Shown piece after piece: positions 9,529-18,048 of a stretch of DNA of 64,000 bases (position 1 is the stretch's first letter; each line of letters starts with the position of its first letter). A model generated the notes under the pieces. It was not told where the DNA came from and did no database searches. It was given only the letters and a program-made list of their open reading frames with translations. This DNA is from Candidatus Amulumruptor caecigallinarius (GTDB taxonomy: Bacteria > Bacteroidota > Bacteroidia > Bacteroidales > Muribaculaceae), in NCBI GenBank assembly GCA_944321825.1, contig CALUMU010000003.1, positions 186,001 to 250,000 on the forward strand, written 5' to 3'. Position numbers and translations under genes: made by a program.

Positions 9529-9536
9529 CAAATTTA
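9529..9536 (-). promoter_or_regulatory. Predicted -7 box of the glycan operon promoter
   Basis: On the minus strand 9536-9529 reads TAAATTTG, matching the Bacteroidetes -7 consensus TAnnTTTG. About 20 bases upstream is T-rich sequence but no clean TTG. The start would fall near 9522, leaving a roughly 170-base leader before the UpxY-like GTG. Confidence 0.5.
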
Positions 9537-9631
9537 CGGAAAATAAGTAAGTCGTAAAAATTAATGCACATATAAATAGCAACAAATGTATTAACACCAT
9601 TCAGACACAAGCCTTCACAGCAATCTCTGAC

Positions 9632-9662
9632 TTGACATAATGAACGAAAAATTATAACTTTG
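9632..9662 (+). promoter_or_regulatory. Predicted promoter of the ABM / AlkA-Ogt operon
   Basis: A TTG at 9632-9634 and TAACTTTG at 9655-9662 are separated by 20 bases, matching the Bacteroidetes -33/-7 arrangement. Transcription would start near 9669, about 17 bases before the first ATG at 9686. Confidence 0.7.
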
Positions 9663-9685
9663 CGCTATAACATAAACAACTGAAT

Positions 9686-10078
9686 ATGACCGATAACAGA
9701 ACCGACGAAAGCCAAAAGGCTCAAAGGAAAACAGTGGTTATTTTCGAAGTAACCCCTACTGCAGACGGAAAGGATGATTATTTCAGAATGGGTGCAGCCT
9801 TGAAGGAAGAATTGCAGCAAATGCCAGGCTTCATCAGCGTGGAACGTTTCGCCAGTGTGAACAACGAAGGCAAATTCCTTTCGCTATCATTTTGGGAGAG
9901 CGAAGAAGCGGCAGCTGGATGGCGCAACCACACAAGCCATCGCCAAAGCCAGAATGCCGGACATTATAAACTTTTTGACAATTATCGTATATCCGTTGGC
10001 GAAATCGTGCGTGAATATACCGACAGCCAACGTGATGAAGCACCTTCTGATTCCAACGAATATCTTGGGGTAAAATAG
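9686..10078 (+). CDS. Antibiotic biosynthesis monooxygenase (ABM)-domain protein
   Basis: 130 residues. The core VVIFEVTPTADGKDDYFRMGAALKEELQQMPGFISVERFASVNNEGKFLSLSFWESEEAAAGWRNHTSH fits the ferredoxin-like ABM fold: a PGFISVE turn, a SLSFWESEEA strand, and W-R-N-H. Small ABM proteins are often stand-alone oxygenases or stress proteins with unknown substrates. The gene ends 3 bp before the DNA-repair fusion gene and shares its promoter, so a role in electrophile or alkylation stress is a reasonable but unproven inference. Confidence 0.75.
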   Translation: MTDNRTDESQKAQRKTVVIFEVTPTADGKDDYFRMGAALKEELQQMPGFISVERFASVNNEGKFLSLSFWESEEAAAGWRNHTSHRQSQNAGHYKLFDNYRISVGEIVREYTDSQRDEAPSDSNEYLGVK

Positions 10079-10081
10079 CGC

Positions 10082-11260
10082 ATGGAACAGTATTTCCGAT
10101 ACGGAGAGCAAGAAATCGCCTATCTGAAAGGAAAGGACAAGCAGCTTGCCGATGTTATCGACAAGGTAGGCATGGTGAAACGACGGGTGATTCCGGACCT
10201 TTTCGCCGCCCTCGTTCACTCCATCGTAGGACAGCAGATTTCAACCAAGGCACACGAAACGATATGGCGCAAAATGGTTGATGCGCTTGGAGAGGTCACT
10301 CCTGAAAAAATCCTCAGCCTTTCGCCCAAAGAATTGCAAGCGTTCGGTATCACGTTCAAAAAGGTGGATTACATACAGGCGGCAGCACGGAAAATCGCAT
10401 CTGGCGAATTTGATATCCAAGCGCTATCTGCGATGGACGATAATGAGGTATGCGCCAAGTTGTCGGAATTAGACGGCATCGGTGTATGGACCGCAGAAAT
10501 GCTGATGCTTCATTCGCTGCAACGTCCCGACATTTTAAGTTTCGGCGGTCTGGCAGTGCAGCGTGGTTTGAGAATGGTGTATCATCACCGCAAGATTACA
10601 CGTGCCTTGTTTGAGAAATACCGCCGTCGCTATTCGCCCTACGGCAGCGTTGCCTGTATCTATCTTTGGGCGGTATCGGCCGGAGCGGTGGAAGGACTAA
10701 AAGATTATGCTCTTAAACAAATAAACGATGGACGAAAACAAGTTATGGAAAAGAAAAACATCATTAAGATAAAGCGATATGAATCGCCATGCGGAGTGTT
10801 GATGCTCGGCTCAATTGACGACAAACTCTGCCTCTGCGACTGGCAGGTAGAAAAGCACCGTGACCACGTGGACCGGCGGCTGAAGCGAATCCTAAACGCC
10901 GAATTCGAAGAAGGGTCTTCGGAGGTTATCGAAAAGGCAGAACAGCAGCTTAACGAGTTCTTTGCCAGAAAACGCAGAATGTTTGATGTACCCTTGCTGT
11001 TCGTGGGCACGGAGTTCCAGAAAACAGTATGGAACTTCTTGCTGACAATACCGTTCGGAAAGACGATTTCATACGGAGAAATGGCCCGACAAATCGGGCT
11101 GCCCAAAGCCGTCCGCGCAGTTGCCAACGCCAACGGTGCCAATTCGATCTCGATATTCGCGCCCTGCCACCGTGTCATCGGCAGCGACCGCTCTCTGACT
11201 GGCTATGGAGGCGGACTGGAAGCTAAACGCTTTATGCTGGAATTGGAAGGAGTCCTGTAA
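10082..11260 (+). CDS. AlkA-like DNA glycosylase fused to Ogt O6-alkylguanine-DNA alkyltransferase (glycosylase Asp missing)
   Basis: 392 residues with two repair modules. Residues 1 to about 220 are an HhH-GPD DNA glycosylase: ALVHSIVGQQIS, then the hairpin LDGIGVWTAEML at 130-141. Residues about 222-392 are an Ogt-type alkyltransferase with APCHRVIG, acceptor Cys362, and a closing SLTGYGGGLEAKR. The second module begins with its own Met (MEKKNIIKIKRYESPCG), as if two genes had fused. Oddity: the residue 20 after Trp136, where E. coli AlkA has catalytic Asp238, is Gly156 (codon GGT at 10547-10549; GAT would be Asp). The alkyltransferase half looks intact; the glycosylase half may be inactive or may bind DNA only. 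Confidence 0.88.
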   Translation: MEQYFRYGEQEIAYLKGKDKQLADVIDKVGMVKRRVIPDLFAALVHSIVGQQISTKAHETIWRKMVDALGEVTPEKILSLSPKELQAFGITFKKVDYIQAAARKIASGEFDIQALSAMDDNEVCAKLSELDGIGVWTAEMLMLHSLQRPDILSFGGLAVQRGLRMVYHHRKITRALFEKYRRRYSPYGSVACIYLWAVSAGAVEGLKDYALKQINDGRKQVMEKKNIIKIKRYESPCGVLMLGSIDDKLCLCDWQVEKHRDHVDRRLKRILNAEFEEGSSEVIEKAEQQLNEFFARKRRMFDVPLLFVGTEFQKTVWNFLLTIPFGKTISYGEMARQIGLPKAVRAVANANGANSISIFAPCHRVIGSDRSLTGYGGGLEAKRFMLELEGVL

Positions 11261-11276
11261 ATGTCATCGGATGTAA

Positions 11277-11313
11277 GCGATGCAGGCCGAAGTGAATTTC
11301 TCGGATGCATCGC
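11277..11313. terminator. Hairpin between convergent genes
   Basis: GCGATGCA at 11277-11284 pairs perfectly with TGCATCGC at 11306-11313, just after the AlkA-Ogt stop and before the nspC stop on the other strand. The location suits a bidirectional terminator, but there is no clear U-tract on either side. Confidence 0.4.
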
Positions 11314-11319
11314 CATCAA

Positions 11320-12465
11320 TCAGTCCATGCGGGAGCGGTAATCCTCGTAGGTAAAGCGGCGCAATTCGTGGCAGCGGCCATCGGCATCACAAAATATCAT
11401 AGACGGATGCTGTATGCCATTGAACATGTTGGTCTTTACCGTAGTATAATGGTTCATATCCTCAAGCCGCAGACGGTCGCCGATACGCAACGGACGGGCG
11501 AAGCTCCAATCGCCCATATAATCCCCGCTCAGGCATGAATTGCCGCCGAGACGGTACGTCGGAAGCGAGACTTCGACAGGCATGCTCCCGGTTATGGCCG
11601 GCTTATACGGCATTTCCAGGCAGTCGGGCATGTGACATGCAAACGAAGCATCGATTATAGCCGTCTTGATGCCCTGATTATCAACGATATCTACCACCGA
11701 TGTCAGCAGGTCGCCTGTACGCCACATGAATGCGCTACCCGGCTCAAGGATGACATGGATACCAGGATGACGCTCCCTGAAGCTACGTATTACCTCTATA
11801 AGATGAGCAGTATCATAGCCCTCGCGTGTCATCAGATGCCCTCCGCCCATGTTGACCCACTTGACCTCGTCGATCCACTCGCCGAAGTCTGCCTCAAAGG
11901 CTTCAAGCACCTTTTCAAGGTCATAGCTCGAGCTCTCGCACAAAGCGTGGAAATGCATACCCTCGATACCCGCTGGCAAGCCGCCGGCCTGACGCAATAC
12001 TTCTGCCGTGACTCCGAAACGGCTACCCGGCAGTGCAGGATTATATATGTCGGTCTCTATGACCGAACATTGCGGATTGACACGCAATCCAGGAGATGCG
12101 TTTGACTGAGCGACAAGCTCTTTGAATCGGTCAAACTGGTACAATGAATTGAATGTTATATGCGTCGAACGCTGCAGATACTCGCCTATGGTGTCGTCAG
12201 TATATGCTGGGCAATAACTGTGAGCTTCGCCTCCCAACTCGTCACACCCAAGACGCAGTTCGTTGAGCGAACTGGCCGTAAAATCCCGGCAATATTCTCT
12301 GACGACGGGAAATGTCTTCCACATAGCATTGGCCTTGAATGCCATGATAATCTTTGCGCCTGATGCCTCAGCCACATGGGAAATCAACGACAGGTTGCGC
12401 CGCATACGCGACTCATAGACTATATAAAAAGGAGTAGATATTTCCGATTCGCTGCTATAGACCAT
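11320..12465 (-). CDS. nspC: Carboxynorspermidine decarboxylase
   Basis: 381 residues. PLP-dependent fold III decarboxylase of the alanine-racemase type: the PLP lysine lies in MAFKANAMWKTFPVV (Lys44), followed by ASSLNELRLG, FNSLYQFDRF, LRVNPQCSVIETDIYNPALPGSRFG, the glycine loop VNMGGGHLMTREGYD, and LEPGSAFMWRTGDLL. The cysteine/aspartate pair near the C-terminus (DASFACHMPDCLEMPY) is typical of NspC. It decarboxylates carboxyspermidine or carboxynorspermidine, the last step of the alternative spermidine pathway used by gut Bacteroidales. It follows the helicase gene by 40 bp and may be co-transcribed with it. Confidence 0.93.
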   Translation of the reverse strand: MVYSSESEISTPFYIVYESRMRRNLSLISHVAEASGAKIIMAFKANAMWKTFPVVREYCRDFTASSLNELRLGCDELGGEAHSYCPAYTDDTIGEYLQRSTHITFNSLYQFDRFKELVAQSNASPGLRVNPQCSVIETDIYNPALPGSRFGVTAEVLRQAGGLPAGIEGMHFHALCESSSYDLEKVLEAFEADFGEWIDEVKWVNMGGGHLMTREGYDTAHLIEVIRSFRERHPGIHVILEPGSAFMWRTGDLLTSVVDIVDNQGIKTAIIDASFACHMPDCLEMPYKPAITGSMPVEVSLPTYRLGGNSCLSGDYMGDWSFARPLRIGDRLRLEDMNHYTTVKTNMFNGIQHPSMIFCDADGRCHELRRFTYEDYRSRMD

Positions 12466-12505
12466 AACAGTAGGATTATGGGGTTAAGGGGTTAAGTATC
12501 TGCTT

Positions 12506-14875
12506 TTAGACGATTTTAAATCTTGCGAATTTTAGCATAAGCACTTTCTGGCCGGTATTGTCAAATGTTACCCTTATGCGGTGATCAGGCTGGCTGCGAT
12601 CAATCTCCTCTATGATGCCGCGCCCGAATATCTGATGCTCTATCGCCATACCGACTGCCAGTTCCGAAGAGTCATGCAACGATGCTCCACCTGCCGACGA
12701 TGCACTGCCATTGGACGATTGAGACGTGACAGTCCGTGAAAAGCCTCCCGGCGTGACATTGCCATGATAGTTGCTGAGCGGCACCGAGCCGCCGCCTACC
12801 CTCTTGGACGCTGCCATCCCTCCAGGTTTACCGACAGATGAATGGTACGAATCGCGGTAGCGTTCCACAGGGTTGAACATCGTGCGCCCGGTAACACTCG
12901 TCCCGGTAACGGGCTTGAGGTAACGAGGGTCTATGTCGCGTATGAACCTCGACGGACTGCACATGGCAGTCATACCGTTGCGGAATCGACTGCTCGCATA
13001 GCTAATCATACAGAAACGCTTGGCCCGCGTAATAGCCACATAGAGCAACCGCCTCTCCTCCTCTATCTCCTCGGCATTGGCCGCACTCATGGAATTGGGA
13101 AACAAATCCTCCTCGACACCGACGATAAACACATTGGCAAATTCCAGACCCTTGGCGGCATGGACTGTCATCAAAGTGACCTTTGCCGAGTCGTCATCAT
13201 CGTTTTTATCCTGGTCGGTGGCAAGTGAGACTTCGCTCAGAAAATATTCCATGCCTATGTCTTCATTGCCTTCCTCAGTGTGCATCTTGACAAACTGACG
13301 CGCACCGTTGACAAGCTCTTGCAGGTTCTCTATCCGTGATATGCTTTCCGGGGTGCGATCGCCTTGAAGCTGGGAAATCATGCCGGTTTCCGATATTATC
13401 AACTGTGCCAAAGCGGCGGCATCGGCAGTGGAGCGGCTGTCGATAAATTTCTCCAACAGCTCCCTGAAGCCTTGGAGCTTGCGCCGGGTACCGTTGTTAA
13501 GGCCAGTATCTATAGTGTCAAGATGCGTTATGACATGCCATAGACTCACCCCATTGTCTATAGCTGCTCTGGTCAGCTTGGCCAATGTAGTGTCGCCTAT
13601 GCCACGTGCAGGCACATTTATCACACGGCGCAGAGCCTCGTCATCGTCAGGATTGACAGTCAAGCGGAAATACGACACGGCATCTTTCACCTCCTTGCGT
13701 TGATAAAAGGACTGTCCTCCATAGATGCGGTAAGGGATGCTCTGTTTGCGCAACGCTTCTTCAAGTATGCGGCTCTGGGAATTAGTGCGGTACAGTATGG
13801 CAAAGTCGTCGTAGCTGTCATGCCTCGTAAGCTTGACCTGCGCTACGCGGTTGGCCACGAGGAAACCCTCCTCGTAATCGCTGTAGGCCTGCACGAGCTC
13901 TATGCGGTCGCCCTTGTCGTTACGAGAGAATACTTTCTTGGGTATCTGCCCCTCGTTTTTGTCAATCAGCGAATTGGCGGCATTGATGATAGTCTGGGTG
14001 GAACGGTAGTTCTCTTCAAGTTTGAATATTCTGAGATTCTTGTAGGTGCGGTTGAGATTAAGGATATTGGCAATATTGGCTCCTCGGAAACTGTATATGC
14101 TCTGGGCATCGTCGCCGACCACCATAAGCCGTCCGCACTCGCCGCACAGCTGCGACACTATCAGGTGCTGGGCGAAATTCGTATCCTGATACTCGTCCAC
14201 AAGCACATATCTGAAAAATTCGGCATAGTGGTTACGGATTTCAGGATTATCGCGCAACAGCAGGTTGGTGTAATACAGCAAATCGTCAAAATCCATGGCC
14301 GACGCTACGATGCAGCGGTTGCGGTAAGCGGCGTAGATTTCGTGGATGAGCGGACGGCGGGCGCGGCGATCGGCAGCCATCAGCTCGGCATTGGCGGCAT
14401 ATGCTTCGGGGGAGATGAGCGAATTTTTAGCCCACGAGATAGCGTTTGCCACCGTAGAGGCTTTATAGACTTTCTCGTCAAGCTGCATATCCTTTATGAT
14501 GGTCTTGACAAGAGCCTTGCTGTCGGCGGTATCATAGATGGTGTACGAACTCTTGAACCCTATCTTATCGGCATGTATGCGGAGTATGCGCGCAAATATG
14601 GAGTGGAACGTTCCCATCCACAGGCGCGATGCTGCTTCATGCCCGACAAGCACTTCGATTCGCTCACGCATCTCGCGTGCTGCCTTGTTGGTAAACGTCA
14701 GAGCCAGTATACGCCACGGCTCGACCCCATGGGCGAGCAGATGGAGTATCTTGTATGTAAGCACCCTCGTCTTGCCTGAGCCAGCCCCGGCAATGACGAG
14801 CTGGGGGCCGTCGGTATACACTACCGCGGCCCTTTGCTGGTCATTAAGTTCGTCAAGATAGCTGTTATCCATCAA
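12506..14875 (-). CDS. UvrD/PcrA-family superfamily 1 DNA helicase
   Basis: 789 residues. Motif Q/I: LNDQQRAAVVYTDGPQLVIAGAGSGKTRVL with Walker A AGAGSGKT; Ia: ALTFTNKAAREMRERI; II: VDEYQDTN; III: VVGDDAQSIYSFRGA; IV: LEENYRSTQTI; V/VI: TVHAAKGLEFANVF and ERRLLYVAITRAK. The C-terminal extension has a Ser/Gly-rich linker and a beta domain (VGMAIEHQIFGRGIIEEID...GQKVLMLKFARFKIV) like the PcrA/UvrD Tudor-like tail. It unwinds DNA 3'-5' in repair and replication restart. The start at 14875 (or the next codon) lies 9 bp after the prfB stop, suggesting coupling. Confidence 0.93.
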   Translation of the reverse strand: MMDNSYLDELNDQQRAAVVYTDGPQLVIAGAGSGKTRVLTYKILHLLAHGVEPWRILALTFTNKAAREMRERIEVLVGHEAASRLWMGTFHSIFARILRIHADKIGFKSSYTIYDTADSKALVKTIIKDMQLDEKVYKASTVANAISWAKNSLISPEAYAANAELMAADRRARRPLIHEIYAAYRNRCIVASAMDFDDLLYYTNLLLRDNPEIRNHYAEFFRYVLVDEYQDTNFAQHLIVSQLCGECGRLMVVGDDAQSIYSFRGANIANILNLNRTYKNLRIFKLEENYRSTQTIINAANSLIDKNEGQIPKKVFSRNDKGDRIELVQAYSDYEEGFLVANRVAQVKLTRHDSYDDFAILYRTNSQSRILEEALRKQSIPYRIYGGQSFYQRKEVKDAVSYFRLTVNPDDDEALRRVINVPARGIGDTTLAKLTRAAIDNGVSLWHVITHLDTIDTGLNNGTRRKLQGFRELLEKFIDSRSTADAAALAQLIISETGMISQLQGDRTPESISRIENLQELVNGARQFVKMHTEEGNEDIGMEYFLSEVSLATDQDKNDDDDSAKVTLMTVHAAKGLEFANVFIVGVEEDLFPNSMSAANAEEIEEERRLLYVAITRAKRFCMISYASSRFRNGMTAMCSPSRFIRDIDPRYLKPVTGTSVTGRTMFNPVERYRDSYHSSVGKPGGMAASKRVGGGSVPLSNYHGNVTPGGFSRTVTSQSSNGSASSAGGASLHDSSELAVGMAIEHQIFGRGIIEEIDRSQPDHRIRVTFDNTGQKVLMLKFARFKIV

Positions 14876-14884
14876 AAGGTAAGG

Positions 14885-16004
14885 TTATTGCGGCTCATTG
14901 CCGGCAAATTCCATCAGGTAAGCCTTGATAAACTCGTCGATATCACCGTCCATGACACCGTTGACATCGCTCGTCTGGTGGTTGGTACGATGGTCTTTGA
15001 CACGGCGGTCATCAAACACATAACTGCGTATCTGGCTACCCCACTCGATTTTCATCTTTCCGGCCTCAATTTTGGCCTGCTCCTGCATACGGTGTTGCAA
15101 CTCCTTCTCGTACAGGATAGAGCGCAACTGACGGAGGGCGTTCTCCTTGTTCTTAGGCTGGTCACGTGTCTCGGTGTTTTCAATCAGGATTTCCTCCTTC
15201 TCCCCGGTGTACGGGTCGGTAAACTGGTAGCGCAGACGCACTCCCGATTCCACCTTGTTGACGTTCTGCCCACCGGCACCTCCGCTCCTGAACGTATCCC
15301 ACGATATGAGAGCCTGTTCGACCTTGACTTCGATAGTGTCGTCGACAAGGGGTGTCACGAAGACGCTCGCAAAGGATGTCATACGCTTACCCTGGGCATT
15401 ATAAGGCGACACACGGACGAGACGGTGCACTCCGTTTTCGCTCTTGAGATACCCGTAGGCAAACGAGCCCTCGATATTGATGGTGCATGACTTGATGCCG
15501 GCCTCGTCACCTTCGAGAAGGTTTGCTATGGATGTCTTGTAACCGTGCTTCTCAGCCCAGCGCAGATACATGCGCATGAGCATCTGAGCCCAGTCCTGGC
15601 TCTCTGTACCTCCGGCACCGGAGTTGATTTTGATTACGGCATCCATCTTATCCTCCTCGCGGCGGAGCATGTTGCGCAGCTCGAGCGATTCGATTTTCTC
15701 GATGGTCGAGGCATAGAGCGTATCCAATTCGGACTCCTCTATAACGCCTTCCTTAAGGAAATCCCATGCGAGCTGAAGCTCCTCGGTCGCCTTGTCGATT
15801 TCGTTGTAACCGTCAATCCAGGCCTGGATGTCTTTAATCTTCTTCATCTGCGCCTGGGCCTCTTTGGGGTGCTCCCAGAAATCAGGCACATGTGTGCGGA
15901 GTTCTTCCTCCTCTACTTCTATTTTCTTACTGTCGATGTCAAAGATACCTCCTCAGCGCCAGCTTGCGCTCAAAAGTCTCTTTTAGCTGTTCGGGTGTAA
16001 TCAT
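14885..16004 (-). CDS. prfB: Peptide chain release factor 2, with programmed +1 frameshift
   Basis: Recognises UAA/UGA stops. Frame 1 begins at ATG 16004 (MITPEQLKETFERKLALRRYL) and meets UGA at 15941-15939. Shifting +1 after the CUU codon reads GAC and joins the long frame that ends at 14885, giving about 372 residues, a normal RF2 length. Seen in the long frame: the GGQ loop (RSGGAGGQNVNKVESG) and the peptide anticodon region RVSPYNAQGKRMTSF, where the usual SPF is SPY. Start further in at 15889 would lack the N-terminal helices. Next gene uvrD starts 9 bp downstream. Autoregulated: low RF2 favours frameshifting. Confidence 0.96.
15938..15953 (-). promoter_or_regulatory. prfB: RF2 programmed frameshift site
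   Basis: Minus strand reads AGGAGG TAT CTT TGA C. The internal Shine-Dalgarno AGGAGG (15953-15948), slippery CTT, UGA (15941-15939) and following C reproduce the classical prfB recoding signal with the same spacing as E. coli. Confidence 0.95.
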
Positions 16005-16051
16005 GATTATTCCGGACGTTGTGGTTTGTTGATTAATAATTGATTATGATC

Positions 16052-17857
16052 TCATATATACATCTTGTCGATTTCACGTGCATAACGTGCATTTATGACA
16101 GGACGTTTTATCTTGAGGGTATTGGTCAGCTCGCCGCGTTCCATTGTGAACGCCTCTGGCAGGAGGGTAAATTTCTTGATACGTTCAAATCCTGACAGCC
16201 CCTGCTGCAGACGTTCGATGCGCTCACCTATCATATGCCGTATGGCTCCGTTTTTGACCAATTCATCAACGTTGCCATACGATATATTCATCTGACGTGC
16301 ATACTCCTTTAGGGCATCAAACGCAGGGATTATAAGAGCGGTCACATATTTCCGACGGTCACCTATGACCACCACCTGATCTATGTAGCGGTCCTGCCCA
16401 AGGCGGCTTTCAAGCATCTGAGGTGCTATGTATTTCCCGTTGCTCGTCTTGAACATGTCCTTTAGACGGTCGGTCAATACAAGTGCTCCGGAGGCATCAA
16501 AATGTCCGGCATCGCCAGTACGCAGCCACCCGTCGGATGTAAACGCATCAGCGGTGACTTGCGGTTTGTTGAGATAACCACGCATAACCGTAGGCCCTTT
16601 GACAAGGATTTCATTGTCAGCCCCGATTTTCACTTCTATCTCCGGCAAGACCGTCCCTACAGAGCCGATGACATATCCCGTGTCAGGAAAGCATGTCACT
16701 GTAGCAGTAGTCTCAGATAATCCATATCCTACTACTATGTTAATCCCTATGCTGTGGAAAAATGTCACTATCGCCGGAGCCAGCGGAGCTCCTGCCGTAG
16801 GGAAGATATTTCCATGGTCGATACCTATTGCCCTGCGCACAGGCTCGAAAATGCGTTTGTCAAAAAACTTGTATCGCCTTTCAAGCAGCGAAGGCACCTT
16901 ACGACCATGGCGAACGTAATCAAGATTGCGCACACGGCCTGTGTTGATAGCATACCTGACTAACTTACGCTTGACCGCAGGCATCTTATGTATCTGCTCC
17001 TCTATGGCCAAGTAGGCTTTTTCCCAAAACCGGGGGACGCTGCACATACACGTCGGACGTACCTGACGGATGGCATGCTGTATTTCTTTCGGGTCATGGT
17101 TGATGATGACATATATGCCTCGGTAAAGGCAGAAGTATGTCCAGGCCTTCTCAAAGATATGGCTCAACGGCAAGAAACAGAGCGACGTATCATCCTCGCT
17201 CAAAGTGGCCAGACGCTCCTTGTGGATAGACAATGCCGCATTGAAACATGAATGGGGCAATATGGCACCTTTGGGTTCGCCGGTAGTGCCGGAAGTATAT
17301 ATCAAGGTGGCTATATCGTCGGCAGAGGCTGTACGGCTACGCACTTCGACCTCGCCTGTAATAGCCGCACCGGCTTCACTACCTATAGATACAAGCTCTT
17401 CAAACGATATCGAACATGCATCATGCCGGCTTTTCGCGATGTCGCCGTATCTGACTATCTGGCGGACGCTTTTACATTCGTCGGCAATGCGCAGAGCAAT
17501 CCGATACTGCGCTTCGTCACCTACAAACAGCACCGACGCTTTGGCGTCATCTATAATATACTTGACCTGCTGATGACTGCTGGTCGCATATATCGACACG
17601 GGCACGGCCCGTATGAGATACGCGGCAAGGTCAGTCATGACAGCTTCACGCATATTCTCCGAAAACACGGCTATACACTCCTGCACCCCGACATTAAGAC
17701 GCAGCATCCCGGCCGCCAGCATATTGACGGTTTCGGCAATCTCCGTCCACCCCATAGGCTCATAAAGCCCATGAGCAGCAGTATAATATCCGAGAGCCCT
17801 GCGGTCTGCGTATTTTGCAGCCTGTGTCTGCGCCAGATGCGTCAGTATATTATCCAT
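16052..17857 (-). CDS. Long-chain acyl-CoA synthetase (AMP-forming, FadD-like)
   Basis: 601 residues. ANL superfamily signatures: P-loop-like IATLIYTSGTTGEPKGAILPHSCF, then FLPLSHIFEKAWTYFCL, VVGYGLSETTATVTCFP, GWLRTGDAGHFDASGALVLTDRLKDMFKTSNGKYIAPQMLE. The PLSHIFE motif and length near 600 are typical of bacterial long-chain fatty acid-CoA ligases, which activate fatty acids to acyl-CoA at the cytoplasmic membrane face. Chain specificity cannot be read. It lies upstream of prfB by 47 bp with no obvious promoter between, so read-through into prfB-uvrD-nspC is possible. Confidence 0.92.
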   Translation of the reverse strand: MDNILTHLAQTQAAKYADRRALGYYTAAHGLYEPMGWTEIAETVNMLAAGMLRLNVGVQECIAVFSENMREAVMTDLAAYLIRAVPVSIYATSSHQQVKYIIDDAKASVLFVGDEAQYRIALRIADECKSVRQIVRYGDIAKSRHDACSISFEELVSIGSEAGAAITGEVEVRSRTASADDIATLIYTSGTTGEPKGAILPHSCFNAALSIHKERLATLSEDDTSLCFLPLSHIFEKAWTYFCLYRGIYVIINHDPKEIQHAIRQVRPTCMCSVPRFWEKAYLAIEEQIHKMPAVKRKLVRYAINTGRVRNLDYVRHGRKVPSLLERRYKFFDKRIFEPVRRAIGIDHGNIFPTAGAPLAPAIVTFFHSIGINIVVGYGLSETTATVTCFPDTGYVIGSVGTVLPEIEVKIGADNEILVKGPTVMRGYLNKPQVTADAFTSDGWLRTGDAGHFDASGALVLTDRLKDMFKTSNGKYIAPQMLESRLGQDRYIDQVVVIGDRRKYVTALIIPAFDALKEYARQMNISYGNVDELVKNGAIRHMIGERIERLQQGLSGFERIKKFTLLPEAFTMERGELTNTLKIKRPVINARYAREIDKMYI

Positions 17858-17901
17858 ACAAAATATCCGTCATGTCGCCACAATCCGAGACGACATTATG
17901 A

Positions 17902-17909
17902 CAAATTTA
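17902..17909 (-). promoter_or_regulatory. Predicted -7 box for the acyl-CoA synthetase gene
   Basis: Minus strand reads TAAATTTG, matching TAnnTTTG, about 45 bases upstream of the ATG at 17857. I see no clean -33 TTG at the usual distance. Confidence 0.45.
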
Positions 17910-17940
17910 GCTACAAAATACCCTTCATAATGCACCGATT

Positions 17941-17992
17941 AAACAAAAAACAATCGCAGTTAACGTTTATTCACCAACGATAACTGCGATTG
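17941..17992 (-). terminator. Rho-independent terminator after asnA
   Basis: On the minus strand a perfect 12-bp stem (CAATCGCAGTTA at 17992-17981, with TAACTGCGATTG at 17962-17951) is followed directly by TTTTTTGTTT. It lies 57 bp after the asnA stop. Confidence 0.9.
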
Positions 17993-18048
17993 AGATATTT
18001 TAAGAAGCTTCTTTAGCGAATGCTCATAATAATACTCATCTGCTCATT

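Larger units (their letters stand above)
9351..9685. other. Divergent intergenic region between glycan locus and alkylation-repair operon
   Basis: 335 bp without a gene. It holds a minus-strand -7 box at 9529-9536 for the glycan operon, followed by a roughly 170-base leader to 9350, and a plus-strand promoter at 9632-9662. I looked for paired inverted repeats of the kind that flank invertible capsule promoters in Bacteroides fragilis and saw none here. Confidence 0.6.

Noticed and set aside
9351-9685. Possible invertible capsule promoter in front of the UpxY-like gene
   Set aside because: Searched by eye for paired inverted repeats of 12 bp or more around the -7 box and found none.
12470-12500. 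Short direct repeat GGGGTTAA / GGGGTTAA between uvrD and nspC
   Set aside because: Only two short copies in a 40-bp gap; no sign of a functional array.
13700-14779. A 359-codon open frame on the plus strand opposite the UvrD helicase gene
   Set aside because: It lies wholly antisense to clear helicase motifs and its translation resembles no family; a by-product of codon bias.
15890-16004. Possible frameshift error truncating prfB
   Set aside because: The interruption is the classical RF2 recoding signal with internal Shine-Dalgarno and CTT-TGA-C, so it is programmed, not a defect.
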